Assembly: GCA_031286065.1 (NCBI GenBank)
Contig: JAITUZ010000031.1
Span: 1-34,981 of the forward strand
Source of the DNA: Candidatus Methanimicrococcus odontotermitis
GTDB taxonomy: Archaea; Halobacteriota; Methanosarcinia; Methanosarcinales; Methanosarcinaceae
Direction of reading: 5' to 3'
DNA: 34,981 bases
The notes beneath the pieces are model-generated. The model did not search any database and was not told where the DNA came from. It saw only the letters and a program-made list of their open reading frames with translations. The translations under genes and the position numbers were made by a program. Below are positions 17,057 through 23,486 of the stretch, in pieces. How positions within the stretch are numbered: the stretch's first letter is position 1; every line of letters begins with the position of its first letter.

Positions 17057-17332
17057 TCAATCCGTTTTCTTTTTCTCATAATTCATTTCGGCCGCTTTCT
17101 CATGAATTATGCTTCGAATGACTTCAATTTCATCTTTTGTGAAAATATTTAATTCCATATTATTGGACAGACTGTTCTCGTATTTTTTCAATAAATCTGA
17201 AACGGCTTGATTAATAAAATCAGAGACGCTGGCGAATTCACCGGCTTCGACAAGCTGATCGATTCTTTTTTTATGGAACGGGCTGATCGTACCGCTGATT
17301 ATGGGTTTTTTGCGCGTATATTCTTTCGCCAT
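17057..17332 (-). CDS. Ribbon-helix-helix (CopG/ParD-like) DNA-binding protein
   Basis: 91 residues from the ATG at 17332. The open frame extends 53 codons further upstream, but that part overlaps an operator-like repeat, has no family resemblance and is rejected. The N-terminal part (about residues 8-48, PIISGTISPFHKKRIDQLVE then ASVSDFINQAVSDLLKK) fits the strand-helix-helix fold, which binds DNA as a dimer through the strand. The C-terminal half is acidic and helical. No toxin gene follows it, so it is more likely a stand-alone repressor than an antitoxin. Two ACAATTGT palindromes lie 41 bases upstream of its start, suggesting self-control and possibly control of the divergent flavoprotein gene. 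The ribosome-binding site is weak. Confidence 0.75.
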   Translation of the reverse strand: MAKEYTRKKPIISGTISPFHKKRIDQLVEAGEFASVSDFINQAVSDLLKKYENSLSNNMELNIFTKDEIEVIRSIIHEKAAEMNYEKKKTD

Positions 17333-17372
17333 CAAGAATAAACCGTTTCGGTGATAATTAAAATTGATTAAA

Positions 17373-17391
17373 ACAATTGTCTGACAATTGT
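17373..17391. promoter_or_regulatory. Tandem palindromic operator candidate for the RHH protein
   Basis: Two self-complementary octamers ACAATTGT (17373-17380 and 17384-17391) are separated by CTG, so their centres are 11 bases apart, one helical turn. RHH dimers typically bind side by side on such tandem palindromes. The site is 41 bases upstream of the RHH ATG. Confidence 0.6.
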
Positions 17392-17513
17392 ATTGATTTC
17401 TGTTCAATAGAACTTCTGCCGTTTTAATTCTGTCATTTTGTCCAAAACAGGTCTGTTCCGAGTCTGTTGCAAACAATTTAATAATAATCAATGTATAACT
17501 GCTATAATGTGGT

Positions 17514-17528
17514 TTGATTAATAATCAA
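17514..17528. promoter_or_regulatory. 15-base palindrome in the divergent intergenic region
   Basis: TTGATTA-A-TAATCAA is a perfect 7-1-7 palindrome. TATA-like runs lie just before it (ATGTATAACT and CTATAATG, about 17490-17508), which would start transcription of the flavoprotein gene near this site. The rest of the 305-base gap 17333-17637 holds only the operator pair and AT-rich sequence. Confidence 0.4.
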
Positions 17529-17637
17529 AAGCGGATACATACGTTTCAGCGGATTATTAATGATGCGACGGTCACGATTGAAATATAATTGCTTTCATTT
17601 TAAACATTTTTTAAATTTGTCAGGGTGTGAACGATAC

Positions 17638-18174
17638 ATGAAAATTATAGGAATCACGGCAAGCCCCCGTGAAAAAGGAAATACGGCAACGCTTATTCAG
17701 AAGTCTCTTGATGCCGCCGCCGCAAAAGGCGCAGAAACCGAATATATCAATTTATCAAAATTAACCATCCATCCGTGCAAAGGATGCAACTATTGCAAAG
17801 CGCATGACACCTGTGTTCAAAAAGACGATTTTGCGTCCGTCGCGGAAAAAATCGTCAGCGCAGACGGCATTTTAATGGGAAGCCCCGTTTATTTCTTTGA
17901 CATTACCGCTCAGGCAAAAATTTTCATTGACCGGCTTTATGCCTGCGTTGACAGCGCGTTTAAATCCAGAGTTCCGCCCGGAAAGAAAATCGGATTCATT
18001 TATTCTCAGAACACGCCGGACAGAAACGCTTTTGGAGCACATTTAGATAAATATAATCAAGTGGCCGGAATGCTCGGCATTGCCGCCGTCGGGAAATTCG
18101 TCTCCGTCGGCGACGTTTCCGCAAACCCTGCCGAAATCGACGGCGCTGTTGAAATAGCTGAAAAATTATTCTGA
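17638..18174 (+). CDS. Iron-sulfur flavoprotein (NADPH-dependent FMN reductase family)
   Basis: 178 residues from ATG 17638, chosen because the family N-terminus is MKIIGITASPREKGNT and GGTG lies nine bases upstream; earlier in-frame ATGs add unrelated residues. The flavodoxin-like fold binds FMN at SPREKGNTATL and GSPVYFFDITAQ. The compact cysteine motif C-x2-C-x2-C-x5-C (HPCKGCNYCKAHDTC) is that of methanogen Isf, which holds a 4Fe-4S cluster and passes electrons, probably in oxidative-stress or ferredoxin-linked reactions. It is transcribed away from the RHH gene and may be under its control. The partner is unknown. Confidence 0.88.
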   Translation: MKIIGITASPREKGNTATLIQKSLDAAAAKGAETEYINLSKLTIHPCKGCNYCKAHDTCVQKDDFASVAEKIVSADGILMGSPVYFFDITAQAKIFIDRLYACVDSAFKSRVPPGKKIGFIYSQNTPDRNAFGAHLDKYNQVAGMLGIAAVGKFVSVGDVSANPAEIDGAVEIAEKLF

Positions 18175-18185
18175 TTTTTTTGCTT

Positions 18186-18292
18186 TTTTTAATTTTTTAC
18201 TTCTTTTGATTTCTTTTGCCTTTTTGATTTCTTTTGTTTTTTTGATTTCTTTTGTTTTTTGATTTCTTTTGCCTTTTTTGATTCTTTCCGGA
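18186..18292. repeat. Pyrimidine-rich imperfect tandem repeat after the flavoprotein gene
   Basis: A unit of about 17-19 bases, TTTGATTTCTTTTG plus CCTT or TTTT, recurs about five times with small changes. It starts right after the flavoprotein stop and may help end transcription. Read on the minus strand it would give a lysine-rich peptide, taken here as an artefact of the repeat. The rest of the 491-base gap (18175-18665) holds the alcohol dehydrogenase promoter and otherwise nothing recognisable. Confidence 0.6.
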
Positions 18293-18572
18293 TTATTTCA
18301 GAACTTTCAACTTTTTCCCCATCATTTATAATCTTTACTTCTGAATTTTTCCCTGCGGCGGATTTCAATGACAAATCATGATATATTCGGTTTGATTTTT
18401 CAAGCAAAAATGGTGTTTATTTTTCGTATACAAGCGAAGTCTCTTCGATCCTTCTGATTTTAAATGCGATGCAATCGGCTTCTTCTTATTTTTATATTTC
18501 CTGCTCTAATATTGTTCCCAAAACTAATGATTTATCTTCTGTCCATCATCTTTGTTCATGAACATCCCACAA

Positions 18573-18582
18573 ACTATAAATA
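18573..18582 (+). promoter_or_regulatory. TATA box for the alcohol dehydrogenase gene
   Basis: ACTATAAATA is a close match to the archaeal TATA box. Transcription would start near 18605, about 60 bases before the TTG start at 18666, and after the in-frame ATG at 18552, so it supports the later start. Confidence 0.55.
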
Positions 18583-18665
18583 AGACTGAATATTGGTCGA
18601 AGCTGCAGGTTGAAATTATCTGCGAGAGAGAGTTTAAAGATACAAAAATTAGGAGAGTGTTAAAT

Positions 18666-19724
18666 TTGAAAGGATTTGCCATGCTTGGCATCGGAAAAGT
18701 CGGATGGATCCAAAAAGATTCCCCTGTGGCGGGACCCTATGACGCCATCGTTCGTCCTTTGGCGGTCGCGCCGTGTACTTCTGACATCCACACCGTCTGG
18801 GAAGGCGCTTTAGGTGACCGCAAAGATTTGATTTTGGGTCACGAAGCTGTCGGTGAAATTGTGGAAGTCGGCGCCGAAGTGAAAGACTTCAAAGTCGGCG
18901 ACCGCGTTATTGTGCCGGCGATTACGCCGGATTGGCGCTCTGAGGCGGTTCAGCAGGGATACCCCCAGCATTCAAACGGCATGCTTGCCGGCTGGAAATT
19001 CTCTAACTTTAAAGACGGCGTTTTCGCCGAAGAATTCCATGTCAATGACGCGGACATGAATTTGGCAATCATGCCCAAGAGCATGTCCTTAGAACAAGCC
19101 GTTATGCTGCCGGACATGGCGCCGACAGGTATTCAGGGCGCCGAACTTGCCCGTATCAAGCCGGGTGAAACGGTTGCTGTTATCGGCATCGGTCCGGTCG
19201 GTCTGATGGCTGTCGCCGGCGCGGCTATTCTCGGCGCAGGCAGACTCTTCGCAGTCGGCAACCGCCAAATTTGCGTGGATGTCGCGCATGAATTCGGCGC
19301 AACAGATGCTATTGACTATAAGAAAGGAGACATCGTTGAACAAATCTTAAAAGCCACCAACGGCAAAGGCGTTGACGCAACGATTGTTGCCGGCGGCGAT
19401 TCCGGTTCTCTCGGGCAGGCTATTGAAATTACGCGTCCCGGCGGAACCATTTCAAATGTCAACTATTTCGGATCCGGCGATACGATTCCGGTCCCGCGTC
19501 TGGCGTGGGGCAACGGTATGTCCCACAAAGATATCCGCGGCGGACTTGTCGCAGGCGGCCGTTTGAAAATGGAACAGATGGTTGACCTTGCCGTTTACAA
19601 CCGCATCCAGCCGGAAAAGATGGTCACTCATGTCTTTGACGGATTTGAAAACATGGAGAAAGCGCTCTTGCTGATGAAAGAGAAGCCCAAGGACCTGATT
19701 AAGCCGGTTGTATTGCTCGACTGA
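18666..19724 (+). CDS. adh: NADP-dependent secondary alcohol (isopropanol) dehydrogenase
   Basis: 352 residues from a TTG start at 18666, which has AGGAG ten bases upstream and restores the family N-terminus MKGFAML. The upstream ATG at 18552 would add 38 unrelated residues. The protein closely resembles the Thermoanaerobacter brockii type of zinc medium-chain dehydrogenase. The catalytic zinc ligands Cys37, His59 and Asp150 are at the same positions, and the structural-zinc loop is absent. The NADP-binding region GIGPVGLMAVAG and the following AVGNRQ suit NADP rather than NAD. In methanogens such enzymes oxidise 2-propanol or other secondary alcohols to supply electrons, or reduce ketones. 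It is a single gene with its own TATA box and a strong terminator, and could have been gained from bacteria. Confidence 0.95.
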   Translation: MKGFAMLGIGKVGWIQKDSPVAGPYDAIVRPLAVAPCTSDIHTVWEGALGDRKDLILGHEAVGEIVEVGAEVKDFKVGDRVIVPAITPDWRSEAVQQGYPQHSNGMLAGWKFSNFKDGVFAEEFHVNDADMNLAIMPKSMSLEQAVMLPDMAPTGIQGAELARIKPGETVAVIGIGPVGLMAVAGAAILGAGRLFAVGNRQICVDVAHEFGATDAIDYKKGDIVEQILKATNGKGVDATIVAGGDSGSLGQAIEITRPGGTISNVNYFGSGDTIPVPRLAWGNGMSHKDIRGGLVAGGRLKMEQMVDLAVYNRIQPEKMVTHVFDGFENMEKALLLMKEKPKDLIKPVVLLD

Positions 19725-19799
19725 GCACCAACAAACCCCTAAAAACGAATTTTAAAACGTCTATCCCCAACCAAAAAACCCACAAATAAATAAAGCAAT

Positions 19800-19833
19800 G
19801 CCGTCTGTACCCGGTGCAGGCGGCGTTTCTTTT
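19800..19833 (+). terminator. Intrinsic-type terminator of the alcohol dehydrogenase gene
   Basis: GCCGTCTG (19800-19807), a 9-base loop, and CAGGCGGC (19817-19824) form an 8-bp GC-rich stem with one G-U pair, followed by GTTTCTTTT. It lies 75 bases after the stop. Similar AAAAATAAG runs at about 19834 and 19861 repeat beyond it. Confidence 0.65.
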
Positions 19834-19987
19834 AAAAATAAGATTGTTTCATTCTTTTTTTAAAAATAAGTTTGCTTCAATCCTTTTTCCCTTTTCTTAA
19901 ATATGTTCGCTTCCTTTCTGTTTTTCTAAAAAACCGATTATATTTCAGGAATTCTTTTTTTGTTTTTATTTTGTTCGGCAGGCGGTT

Positions 19988-20560
19988 TTATTGTTTTTTC
20001 ACCCATTCGATAAACTTATCCAAAGCGCGCCTGCGGTGAGAAATCGTATTTTTGAATTCACTGCCGAGTTCTCCGAATGTTTTTCCGTTGTAATCAAAAA
20101 TCGGATCAAAGCCGAAACCGCCGTTTCCGCGCTCTTCAAAGGCGATTTTTCCTTCCACTGTTCCTGTAAACGTCACCGGGCTGCGTCCGGGTTCACAGAA
20201 CGCGACAACGGTTTTGAAACAGGCGCTGCGGTCCGTTTCATTTTCCATCAGTTTTAAAACGCGCGGGTTTCCGAGATGATCCTCGACAAAACGGGAATAA
20301 GGCCCGGGAAAACCGTTCAAGGCCCGGATGAAAATGCCCGAGTCGTCCACCAAAACAGGAATCTGCAAATCTTCAGCGGCGGCTTTTGCAGAAGCCGCAG
20401 CGATCGGCTCCAAATCATCCGCCTGAATTTCCGGATAATCTCCTTTGTTTTGAATGGCCGTAATGCTGACGGCGGCAAGGATTTCTTGAATTTCCGTGAA
20501 TTTGCCGGGGTTTCCCGTCACAAAAACAATTTTTTCATAAACCGATTTATCAGACGCCAT
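19988..20560 (-). CDS. rdgB: XTP/dITP diphosphatase (HAM1/RdgB)
   Basis: 190 residues from ATG 20560. An in-frame ATG at 20596 lies inside the upstream gene; the later start is chosen because AAGGA sits ten bases before it and the protein then begins as in the family. It cleans the nucleotide pool by cutting ITP, dITP and XTP to monophosphates. Motifs: VTGNPGKF (14-21), DDSG (72-75), GFPGPYSRFV, GGFGFDPIF, and SHRRRAL near the C-terminus. It follows kae1-bud32 by 19 bases on the same strand. This order is common in euryarchaea and makes co-transcription likely. Confidence 0.94.
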   Translation of the reverse strand: MASDKSVYEKIVFVTGNPGKFTEIQEILAAVSITAIQNKGDYPEIQADDLEPIAAASAKAAAEDLQIPVLVDDSGIFIRALNGFPGPYSRFVEDHLGNPRVLKLMENETDRSACFKTVVAFCEPGRSPVTFTGTVEGKIAFEERGNGGFGFDPIFDYNGKTFGELGSEFKNTISHRRRALDKFIEWVKKQ

Positions 20561-20579
20561 TTTATTTTTCTCCTTTGTT

Positions 20580-22283
20580 TTATCGGCCTTCGACATATCT
20601 GCCGCGCATTTTGATTTCTTCGGCTCGTTTTAATACGCTGTCAGCCTCTTTGTAACTTTTCCGATATCCTCGGGCGAATAATTCTTTCAAAAGTTTCGGG
20701 TTTTTGTGCGAACTGTCAAATGTTTGGAACAACACGTGAATGTCAACGCCTTTTGACTCCACGCTGTTTTCAAAAAACGAAAGGCCGAAATCGATTAAAT
20801 ATAATTCCGAGTCATCGCCCGCCATTATATTTGATGTTGTCAGATCTCCGTGAATGATATTGTTCGCGTGCAGCTTTCCGACGATTTCTCCAACGGCCGC
20901 AGCCGATTCACTTTTTTCGTCAATCACAAATTTAAGCGGCGTTCCTTTGATATATTCCATTTTTATCGAAAACGCGTCAACGCCGTAAATGATCGGAACA
21001 GAAATGCCGCATCGGCGCGCTTCGGTCAGCATTCGCGCTTCCGTTCGCGTTCTTTCTTTTCTCAGCTTGGCGTCGATTTGCGAAAGGCGGTAATTCTTTT
21101 GAATTCTTTCTTTCACAACCATTTTTTCGGTTTCATCCGATTCGATATTGAATTCTTTTTCAAATCCGTATGACTTTGTTTCGATACGGACCGCAGCTTC
21201 CGCGCCGTTTCTCATTTTTTTGATTTCTTCGGCACGGCCGGTTTGTTTTGGCGGCTTCCAAGTCACCGGCACTTCGTCCGGACGGAATCCCGCGTCAACG
21301 AACGATTCTTCAACCGTGAGCGTGTCGCCCGCTTTAAACATCAGAAGTCCGGTATACGCAATCATCGCACCGTTGTCGCCCATAAATTTCTTTTCGGGAA
21401 CGAAGAATTTTGCGCCGCGATCGGCGCACATTCGACTCAGCATGTCACGGAGGCGGCTGTTCGCGCCGACGCCGCCGGCAAGCAATACTTCATTTTTTCC
21501 TGTATGGGCAAGCGCGCGCTCCGTCACTTCAACCGCCATGGCAAACGCCGTTTCCTGATATGAAAAGCATGTGTTTGCCAAAACCGTTTCATCCGTATCG
21601 GCGCCGAGATTCTTTTTTTCTTTCAAGTGGCGGGCGGCTGCGGTTGATAATCCCGAGAAAAAAAAGTCCATGCCTTTTACGGTGTAAGGCAAATCAATAT
21701 ATTCCGTCGCGTTTGCGGCGTACTTCTCAACGAGCGGTCCTCCCGGATGCGGCAAACCGGCGGATCGGGCGAACTTGTCCAGTGAATTGCCGAGGCCGAT
21801 GTCAAGCGTTTCACCGAAAACGCGGTACGCGCCTTTTCCGGATTCATATTCTTCATACGCCAGCACTTGAGAATTCGCCCCGCTCACGTAAAGTGTGACC
21901 GGGTCGACCGCTTCCGTCTTCCAAAGGCCGACTTCAATATGCGCGACGCAATGATTCACGCCGACCAAAGGTCTGTCCAGCATTAAAGAAACCATGCGCG
22001 CCGCCGTTCCGACGATTCGAAGACAAGGGCCGAGTCCGGGTCCTCTTGAAAACGCGACAGCGTCAATATCAGATTTGGCGTATCCCTTTTCCTCAAAAAG
22101 ACGGAACAGTTCGTCAATCACTTCGCCGATTCGGGCGGCGTGATGCTGCGCGGCTTCACGCGGATGAATGCCGCCGGCCGCGGGTTTATAAGTGCGCGTC
22201 GCGTCAGCGATGACATCTTCTTCACTGACGACGGCGGCGCTTAAATTCCACGCTGTTCCTTCAATGCCGAGAATGATCGTCAC
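20580..22283 (-). CDS. kae1-bud32: Fused Kae1-Bud32, KEOPS complex tRNA t6A synthesis
   Basis: 567 residues. The N-terminal Kae1/TsaD domain (about 1-325) transfers the threonylcarbamoyl group to A37 of ANN-decoding tRNAs. It binds metal through His111 and His115 (HCVAH) and Asp303 (GDNGAMIAY), with the nucleotide loop VSGANSQVLAY. After a short linker, the C-terminal Bud32 domain (about 355-567) is a small RIO-like kinase/ATPase. It has Lys391 (VVKER), the catalytic loop HGDLTTSN (478-485) and DFG at 498-500. This fusion is known in many euryarchaea. The other KEOPS subunits (Cgi121, Pcc1) are not in the window. rdgB follows. Confidence 0.97.
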   Translation of the reverse strand: MTIILGIEGTAWNLSAAVVSEEDVIADATRTYKPAAGGIHPREAAQHHAARIGEVIDELFRLFEEKGYAKSDIDAVAFSRGPGLGPCLRIVGTAARMVSLMLDRPLVGVNHCVAHIEVGLWKTEAVDPVTLYVSGANSQVLAYEEYESGKGAYRVFGETLDIGLGNSLDKFARSAGLPHPGGPLVEKYAANATEYIDLPYTVKGMDFFFSGLSTAAARHLKEKKNLGADTDETVLANTCFSYQETAFAMAVEVTERALAHTGKNEVLLAGGVGANSRLRDMLSRMCADRGAKFFVPEKKFMGDNGAMIAYTGLLMFKAGDTLTVEESFVDAGFRPDEVPVTWKPPKQTGRAEEIKKMRNGAEAAVRIETKSYGFEKEFNIESDETEKMVVKERIQKNYRLSQIDAKLRKERTRTEARMLTEARRCGISVPIIYGVDAFSIKMEYIKGTPLKFVIDEKSESAAAVGEIVGKLHANNIIHGDLTTSNIMAGDDSELYLIDFGLSFFENSVESKGVDIHVLFQTFDSSHKNPKLLKELFARGYRKSYKEADSVLKRAEEIKMRGRYVEGR

Positions 22284-22346
22284 GGATTCTGCCTCATCTT
22301 TTTTATTATAAATGAATCGGGTTTTGAGAATTTCAGGCGCCCGCTT

Positions 22347-23234
22347 TTATTCCATCATCAAATCGCCGCCGCGCATCATGACTTTGCGGGCGGTTTCTTC
22401 GTTTCGCTTCATTCTTTCTTTCTGTCTCGGATCATTCGTTTTCTTGCGGCCGCCATCTTTTTCATTTCTGCCGATCCCGAGGATTTCATTTTGACGGGCG
22501 GTCAGATTCTCCTTTATCGTTTCAATCGCGTCCATCAAAACAATATTATTGTCATACGCCTGAACGATTTCCCATAAGTCTTCTTTGTTCATGCTTTTAA
22601 ATTCCGGAACCATGCGGATCATATTCGGAAGCGCGCGTTTGAGATTGTCAATGACGCTGACATGCGCCGTCTGCGCGGTTCGGGACAGCGGATTGAGATC
22701 TATCGCAATCACCAGTTTTTTCATTTCCGACAGAACTTTACAGCGGTCGCCGTCTTCCAGCGGCACGAAAATCACGTCCGCGTCATAAATGCCGGTTCGC
22801 TCCACTTTGGCGCGCTCGTGTTCCAGCGGAAGCAGCGGCTCCGCATTCTCGCCCAAAACGACATCCGCGCCGTTTTCTTTAAGCTCGTCAATGATTTTTC
22901 TGATACGCTCTTCTGTTCGGTGGAACAAATTGACTTCCAATTTCGCATCTGTCAGCCGCGCGAGTGTCACAAGTCCGGCCGGCGCAAGCGCCGCGGCGTT
23001 GCCGTTTACGGAGATCACGGGATTTTCGGCCAGCAGCAGAAGACAGACGGCAACGGCTTCGGCGTAGTCTGCGCTCTCCGTTGTCTTTTCGCCGATCAAA
23101 TAATCAAAAGCTTCGCCGCGGCCTTGGGCGATCAAACCTTGGCGGCTGGTCATTCCTTTGTCCACGCCGGCGGCGATTTGTTCACGTGTCATCAATGATT
23201 CGTAGCGGGGATGGTTTTTTGGGATTTCTGTCAT
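22347..23234 (-). CDS. 4-phosphopantoate--beta-alanine ligase (archaeal CoA synthesis)
   Basis: 295 residues of the archaeal phosphopantothenate synthetase family (COG1701). It joins 4-phosphopantoate to beta-alanine with ATP, replacing bacterial PanC plus CoaA. The N-terminus IPKNHPRYESLMTREQI and the following GLIAQGRGEAFDYLIGE are typical, as are the IDLNPLSRTAQTA and VIDNLKRALPNM stretches. Residues after about 250 form a charged tail (GRNEKDGGRKKTNDPRQK and onward, ending GGDLMME) that is longer than usual for the family and looks disordered. It lies 63 bases upstream of kae1-bud32 on the same strand. The ATG is preceded by an AAAGGAAAAA ribosome-binding site. Confidence 0.93.
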   Translation of the reverse strand: MTEIPKNHPRYESLMTREQIAAGVDKGMTSRQGLIAQGRGEAFDYLIGEKTTESADYAEAVAVCLLLLAENPVISVNGNAAALAPAGLVTLARLTDAKLEVNLFHRTEERIRKIIDELKENGADVVLGENAEPLLPLEHERAKVERTGIYDADVIFVPLEDGDRCKVLSEMKKLVIAIDLNPLSRTAQTAHVSVIDNLKRALPNMIRMVPEFKSMNKEDLWEIVQAYDNNIVLMDAIETIKENLTARQNEILGIGRNEKDGGRKKTNDPRQKERMKRNEETARKVMMRGGDLMME

Positions 23235-23292
23235 AATTTTTCCTTTTGAAATTGTTTGTCGGATAAAACCGTTTCATCTTTTAAAACCATTC

Positions 23293-23319
23293 GTTTGATT
23301 TGTTTGATTTGTTTGATTC
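23293..23319. repeat. Short 9-base tandem repeat
   Basis: GTTTGATTT occurs twice and then as GTTTGATTC, in the 252-base divergent gap between the ligase gene and the aminopeptidase gene. The rest of that gap holds promoters and no credible gene. Confidence 0.6.
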
Positions 23320-23442
23320 ATCCGCCGCGCGAACGGGACGCTGCCGCAGCTGTCTCGGCCGCCGCGCAAATGCCGGGGTTTGAAAAATAATCCAAAACCT
23401 CCCGCCCGTTTTAAAAGAACTCATCAAGAAGTTTCTCCGGGG

Positions 23443-23460
23443 TTTAAAAGTAAATATTAA
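23443..23460 (+). promoter_or_regulatory. TATA-like region for the M1 aminopeptidase gene
   Basis: TTTAAAAGTAAATATTAA lies 27-44 bases before the ATG at 23487. The message would begin at or very near the start codon, which lacks a Shine-Dalgarno sequence and sits in the palindrome CTTTCATGAAAG (23482-23493). A leaderless message is likely. Confidence 0.4.
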
Positions 23461-23486
23461 TACTCCGAAAAACATTCATCCCTTTC

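Noticed and set aside
17057-17332. Toxin-antitoxin pair at the RHH gene
   Set aside because: No small toxin gene lies next to it on the same strand; the neighbour is a divergent flavoprotein.
17333-17491. Upstream extension of the RHH protein to 17491
   Set aside because: It overlaps the tandem palindromes and has no family resemblance; the RHH fold begins after ATG 17332.
18189-18407. Lysine-rich 72-residue open frame on the minus strand
   Set aside because: It comes from a pyrimidine-rich tandem repeat; composition is KKSKK-like low complexity with no ribosome-binding site and it lies in a terminator-like region.
20561-20596. Longer start for the XTP/dITP diphosphatase
   Set aside because: The 12 extra residues are KADKTKEKNK-like, overlap kae1-bud32 and contain the ribosome-binding site of the later ATG.
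23281-23475. 64-residue open frame on the minus strand between the divergent ligase and aminopeptidase genes
   Set aside because: It ends in a 9-base tandem repeat (SNKSNKSN) and covers the promoter region; no family resemblance.
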